Assembly: GCA_023663915.1 (NCBI GenBank)
Contig: JAMPGN010000016.1
Coordinates: 1-32,533 of the forward strand
Length of the DNA: 32,533 nucleotides
DNA from: Eubacterium sp.
GTDB taxonomy: Bacteria; Bacillota_A; Clostridia; Lachnospirales; Lachnospiraceae
Reading direction: 5' to 3'
Positions 30,572 to 32,533 of the stretch are shown here, piece by piece (the stretch's first letter is position 1; every line of letters begins with the position of its first letter). The position numbers were made by a program, and so were the translations under genes. The notes beneath the pieces were generated by a model, which made no database searches, was not told the DNA's origin, and saw nothing but the letters and a program-made list of their open reading frames with translations.

Positions 30572-32172
30572 TTCGCACCTCTTTCTCCTTCTAAATCCAG
30601 CCTTGCGCACACACCGCCTGCAATATTGCTGATATCCAGTTTGTATCCCATGAGCCTGCTGTAATATGCTGCCACATACAGGCCCAGCCCCTTACCCTTG
30701 CTGCTGCCATCACTGCTGACAAACGGTTCACAGACATTTGGAAGAATCGCCTCGTCAATCTCCACGCCGTAGTTCCTCACACACAACTCACGACTGCTGA
30801 CCGTGATTACAATCTTTTGTTGTTCCGGTGTGTACTGCACAGCATTTGAAAGCAGATTATCAACGATCTTCTTCAACATCTCCCGGTCTGTAGAAACGAC
30901 ACCTTTCCCTTCAACCGTTATCTTCTGCTTTTTATCTTCCACCTGTACTGCATACATTCTCACCAATTCTTCCACCAACGTTTCAACTGCCACGTCCTCC
31001 TGCTGCATATTTTTCGCATGATAATTCAGATACAAAATATCTTCCACAATCTTCCTCATCGTCAAAAGCTGTCTCTTCACTTCCGGCAGATACGTTTTCG
31101 TATCTTGATATTTCCCGACTTCATTCATCATGCCTTCCACTAGGAGAAGCGCCGCCGCAATCGGCGTTTTGAGCTGATGGGAAGATGCTCGCAGAAAAAC
31201 TTCCTGCCGCTCGTTTTCTTCTTTCAGCATATGATTCTTGCGCTCTAACTCCTCATAATTGTCACGCAGTTTTCCATATAACCCATGCAGATTCCGCCCC
31301 AAAACGCCAATCTCATCTTTCCTGTCCGAATCAAATTCGTCCGCTTCAAAATGCCCCGATATGCCGACACTTTCCGCATAACCTGCCAGTCGTATAATCG
31401 GATCGACAATCTTCCCCGCAAAGAATCCAGATGCAATCAGTACCACAAAAAAGATGACTGCAACAATCATCGGCAGGCTTCCCATGACGATTGGCGTAAT
31501 TTCTTCCATCTGCGGGGTCATGGTCGGCATAACTGTAACAATAAATGCATCTTGCGTCTGCCCCATGGCAATATAAGTCGTATATCCGTAATTGCCATCC
31601 GAAACGCCTGTCTCATACACGATGACATCCGAGGATATTGTATGCAGTTTGGCGTATTCCCCCGTATATACCTGTCCGCCGTCTTTCGCTTCCAGCTTGA
31701 TCCTTACAGGTGAATCTTCAGAAAGAAAGTTCTGTCCCGCAAATATATCTTTGAACCTGCTTTTTAATTCTTTGCCTCCATCGCCGGTATTCTCCCAAAT
31801 ATCCATATTCTCTGACAGTTTGAAATCATCCGCTGTGCCTGTTTTCTGTCTGATATCGTCCAGCAATTCCTGTAGCTCCTCGTTCTGAATCGCAATCGAA
31901 GCCTTAAAAAATTTCCCTGCTATAGAAACCTCATCCCCCGTTTTCGGAACTTCAAGCGTGTATACGGATGACGGATTCTTAACCGTCAGATGATCGTAAG
32001 CCCTGTCTTCCATATAGCCCATCTGAACTTGTGCGACAGATTCCAGATTGCTATTCATCACATAATCCACATACAGCGACGGAAGCATCCACACAAAATA
32101 TCCTATCACAAAGGCAATCATGATGACTGCTATTGCGATACTGTATAAAAATGTCTTTTTTCTAAGTCCCAT
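30562..32172 (-). CDS. Sensor histidine kinase with large extracellular domain
   Basis: A 536-residue kinase of the OmpR-partner class. Membrane helices at about 9-31 and 230-252 flank an outer domain of some 195 residues that would bind the signal. A HAMP-like linker follows, then HisKA with H332 in RASSHQLKTPIAA, and the ATPase domain with N443 in LLSNAVQYTP and KGKGLGLYVAAYYSRL. The G1 box reads RNYGVEI, with N467 where Asp is usual. The start at 32172 has GGAG 7 bases upstream; a GTG at 32238 lacks a site. The regulator gene precedes it and the ATPase gene overlaps its end. Confidence 0.92.
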   Translation of the reverse strand: MGLRKKTFLYSIAIAVIMIAFVIGYFVWMLPSLYVDYVMNSNLESVAQVQMGYMEDRAYDHLTVKNPSSVYTLEVPKTGDEVSIAGKFFKASIAIQNEELQELLDDIRQKTGTADDFKLSENMDIWENTGDGGKELKSRFKDIFAGQNFLSEDSPVRIKLEAKDGGQVYTGEYAKLHTISSDVIVYETGVSDGNYGYTTYIAMGQTQDAFIVTVMPTMTPQMEEITPIVMGSLPMIVAVIFFVVLIASGFFAGKIVDPIIRLAGYAESVGISGHFEADEFDSDRKDEIGVLGRNLHGLYGKLRDNYEELERKNHMLKEENERQEVFLRASSHQLKTPIAAALLLVEGMMNEVGKYQDTKTYLPEVKRQLLTMRKIVEDILYLNYHAKNMQQEDVAVETLVEELVRMYAVQVEDKKQKITVEGKGVVSTDREMLKKIVDNLLSNAVQYTPEQQKIVITVSSRELCVRNYGVEIDEAILPNVCEPFVSSDGSSKGKGLGLYVAAYYSRLMGYKLDISNIAGGVCARLDLEGERGAKCY

Positions 32173-32250
32173 ATACTTTCTCCATTCGGTGTTGCTGCAA
32201 AATCTTTGTAATGCTGGTGATGTCGGTAATACTGACACCGTTTATTCGCC

Positions 32251-32532
32251 CTATTTTGCACGAAATTGATATCCGACACCAATCACTGTCTTGATACAAT
32301 CTTCCGGAAGTTTCTTGCGCAGATTCTTCACATGTGCATCGATAATCCTGTCATTGCCTACATAATCCTCATTGAAAATCCTTAAAATCAACTGTTCCCT
32401 CGTAAAAACCCGCTTCGGCTCTTCGCTTAATACCTGTAATAAAAGAAACTCGCTCAATGTAAGTTCCAGAGACTTTCCATCATAAAATGCCTGATAAGCT
32501 TCATCACAAATCACCAATCCCTTCTTCTCGTG
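32251..32532 (-). CDS. OmpR-type response regulator, partial (C-terminal part)
   Basis: The last 93 residues of an OmpR/PhoB-type regulator; the receiver domain lies beyond the window edge and the frame is still open at base 32532. The winged-helix domain is clear: LELTLSEFLLLQVLSEEP, VFTREQLILRIFNEDY, DRIIDAHVKNLRKKLPED and the final TVIGVGYQFRAK. It would regulate the operon with the downstream kinase and ABC-2 transporter; the gap to the kinase start is 78 bases. Confidence 0.93.
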   Translation of the reverse strand, partial: HEKKGLVICDEAYQAFYDGKSLELTLSEFLLLQVLSEEPKRVFTREQLILRIFNEDYVGNDRIIDAHVKNLRKKLPEDCIKTVIGVGYQFRAK

Positions 32533-32533
32533 C

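Noticed and set aside
31285..31713. Plus-strand ORF of 142 codons
   Set aside because: Antisense shadow of the sensor kinase gene.
1..32533. CRISPR arrays, tRNA/rRNA genes, transposases, integrases
   Set aside because: None was seen on either strand: no regularly spaced repeats, no cloverleaf with CCA end, no DDE or recombinase motifs.

Overview
The window looks like chromosomal DNA of a low-to-moderate GC Clostridia species, most likely Lachnospiraceae. Pointers are the strong AGGAGG-type ribosome sites, sigma-A-like promoters, BceAB/FtsX-type ABC transporters paired with two-component systems, LytTR and ECF regulation, lipobox lipoproteins, and a pair of proteins of unknown function of a kind I associate with Lachnospiraceae. 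I see no rRNA, tRNA, CRISPR array, phage gene or intact insertion sequence.

Layout. 1-1620: an uncharacterised soluble protein and an AadA-type aminoglycoside nucleotidyltransferase. 1660-2250: a small DUF4258 / YgiT-zinc-finger toxin-antitoxin-like pair with its own promoter. 2252-7770: an FtsX-type ABC transporter divergent from a LytTR response regulator and an AgrC-like kinase. 7771-10980: a long structured leader before an HPr-like protein lacking the phosphoryl-accepting His, a GNAT acetyltransferase, HicAB and a small heat-shock protein. 11010-18600: envelope-stress genes (VWA lipoprotein, a second lipoprotein, two ECF sigma / membrane anti-sigma pairs) interrupted by a HaeIII-like type II restriction-modification system. 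18605-23513: a YafQ/DinJ toxin-antitoxin, a tiny ORF followed in frame by a gene remnant, two tandem related proteins of unknown function, and a HipA/CtkA-like kinase with a small partner. 23577-32533: two more ABC-transporter / two-component modules, one with a NarL-type regulator and a BceAB-like transporter, one with an OmpR-type regulator and an ABC-2 transporter. The last gene runs off the end.

How it fits together. The window is dominated by sensing and responding at the envelope. Three ABC modules each sit beside a different class of two-component system, and two ECF sigma units lie back to back. Between them are four toxin-antitoxin-like pairs and one restriction-modification system. 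Most notable are: (1) an ECF-linked membrane protein whose outer domain looks like the FtsX extracellular domain, a possible anti-sigma sensor of cell-wall hydrolase control; (2) a near absence of GGCC in the whole window (four sites found by eye) matching the predicted specificity of the encoded HaeIII-like system; (3) a roughly 260-nt structured leader in front of a His-less HPr paralogue; (4) a bicistron of a minimal HipA-like kinase and an unrecognised small protein. All calls are from reading the sequence; no database search was run.
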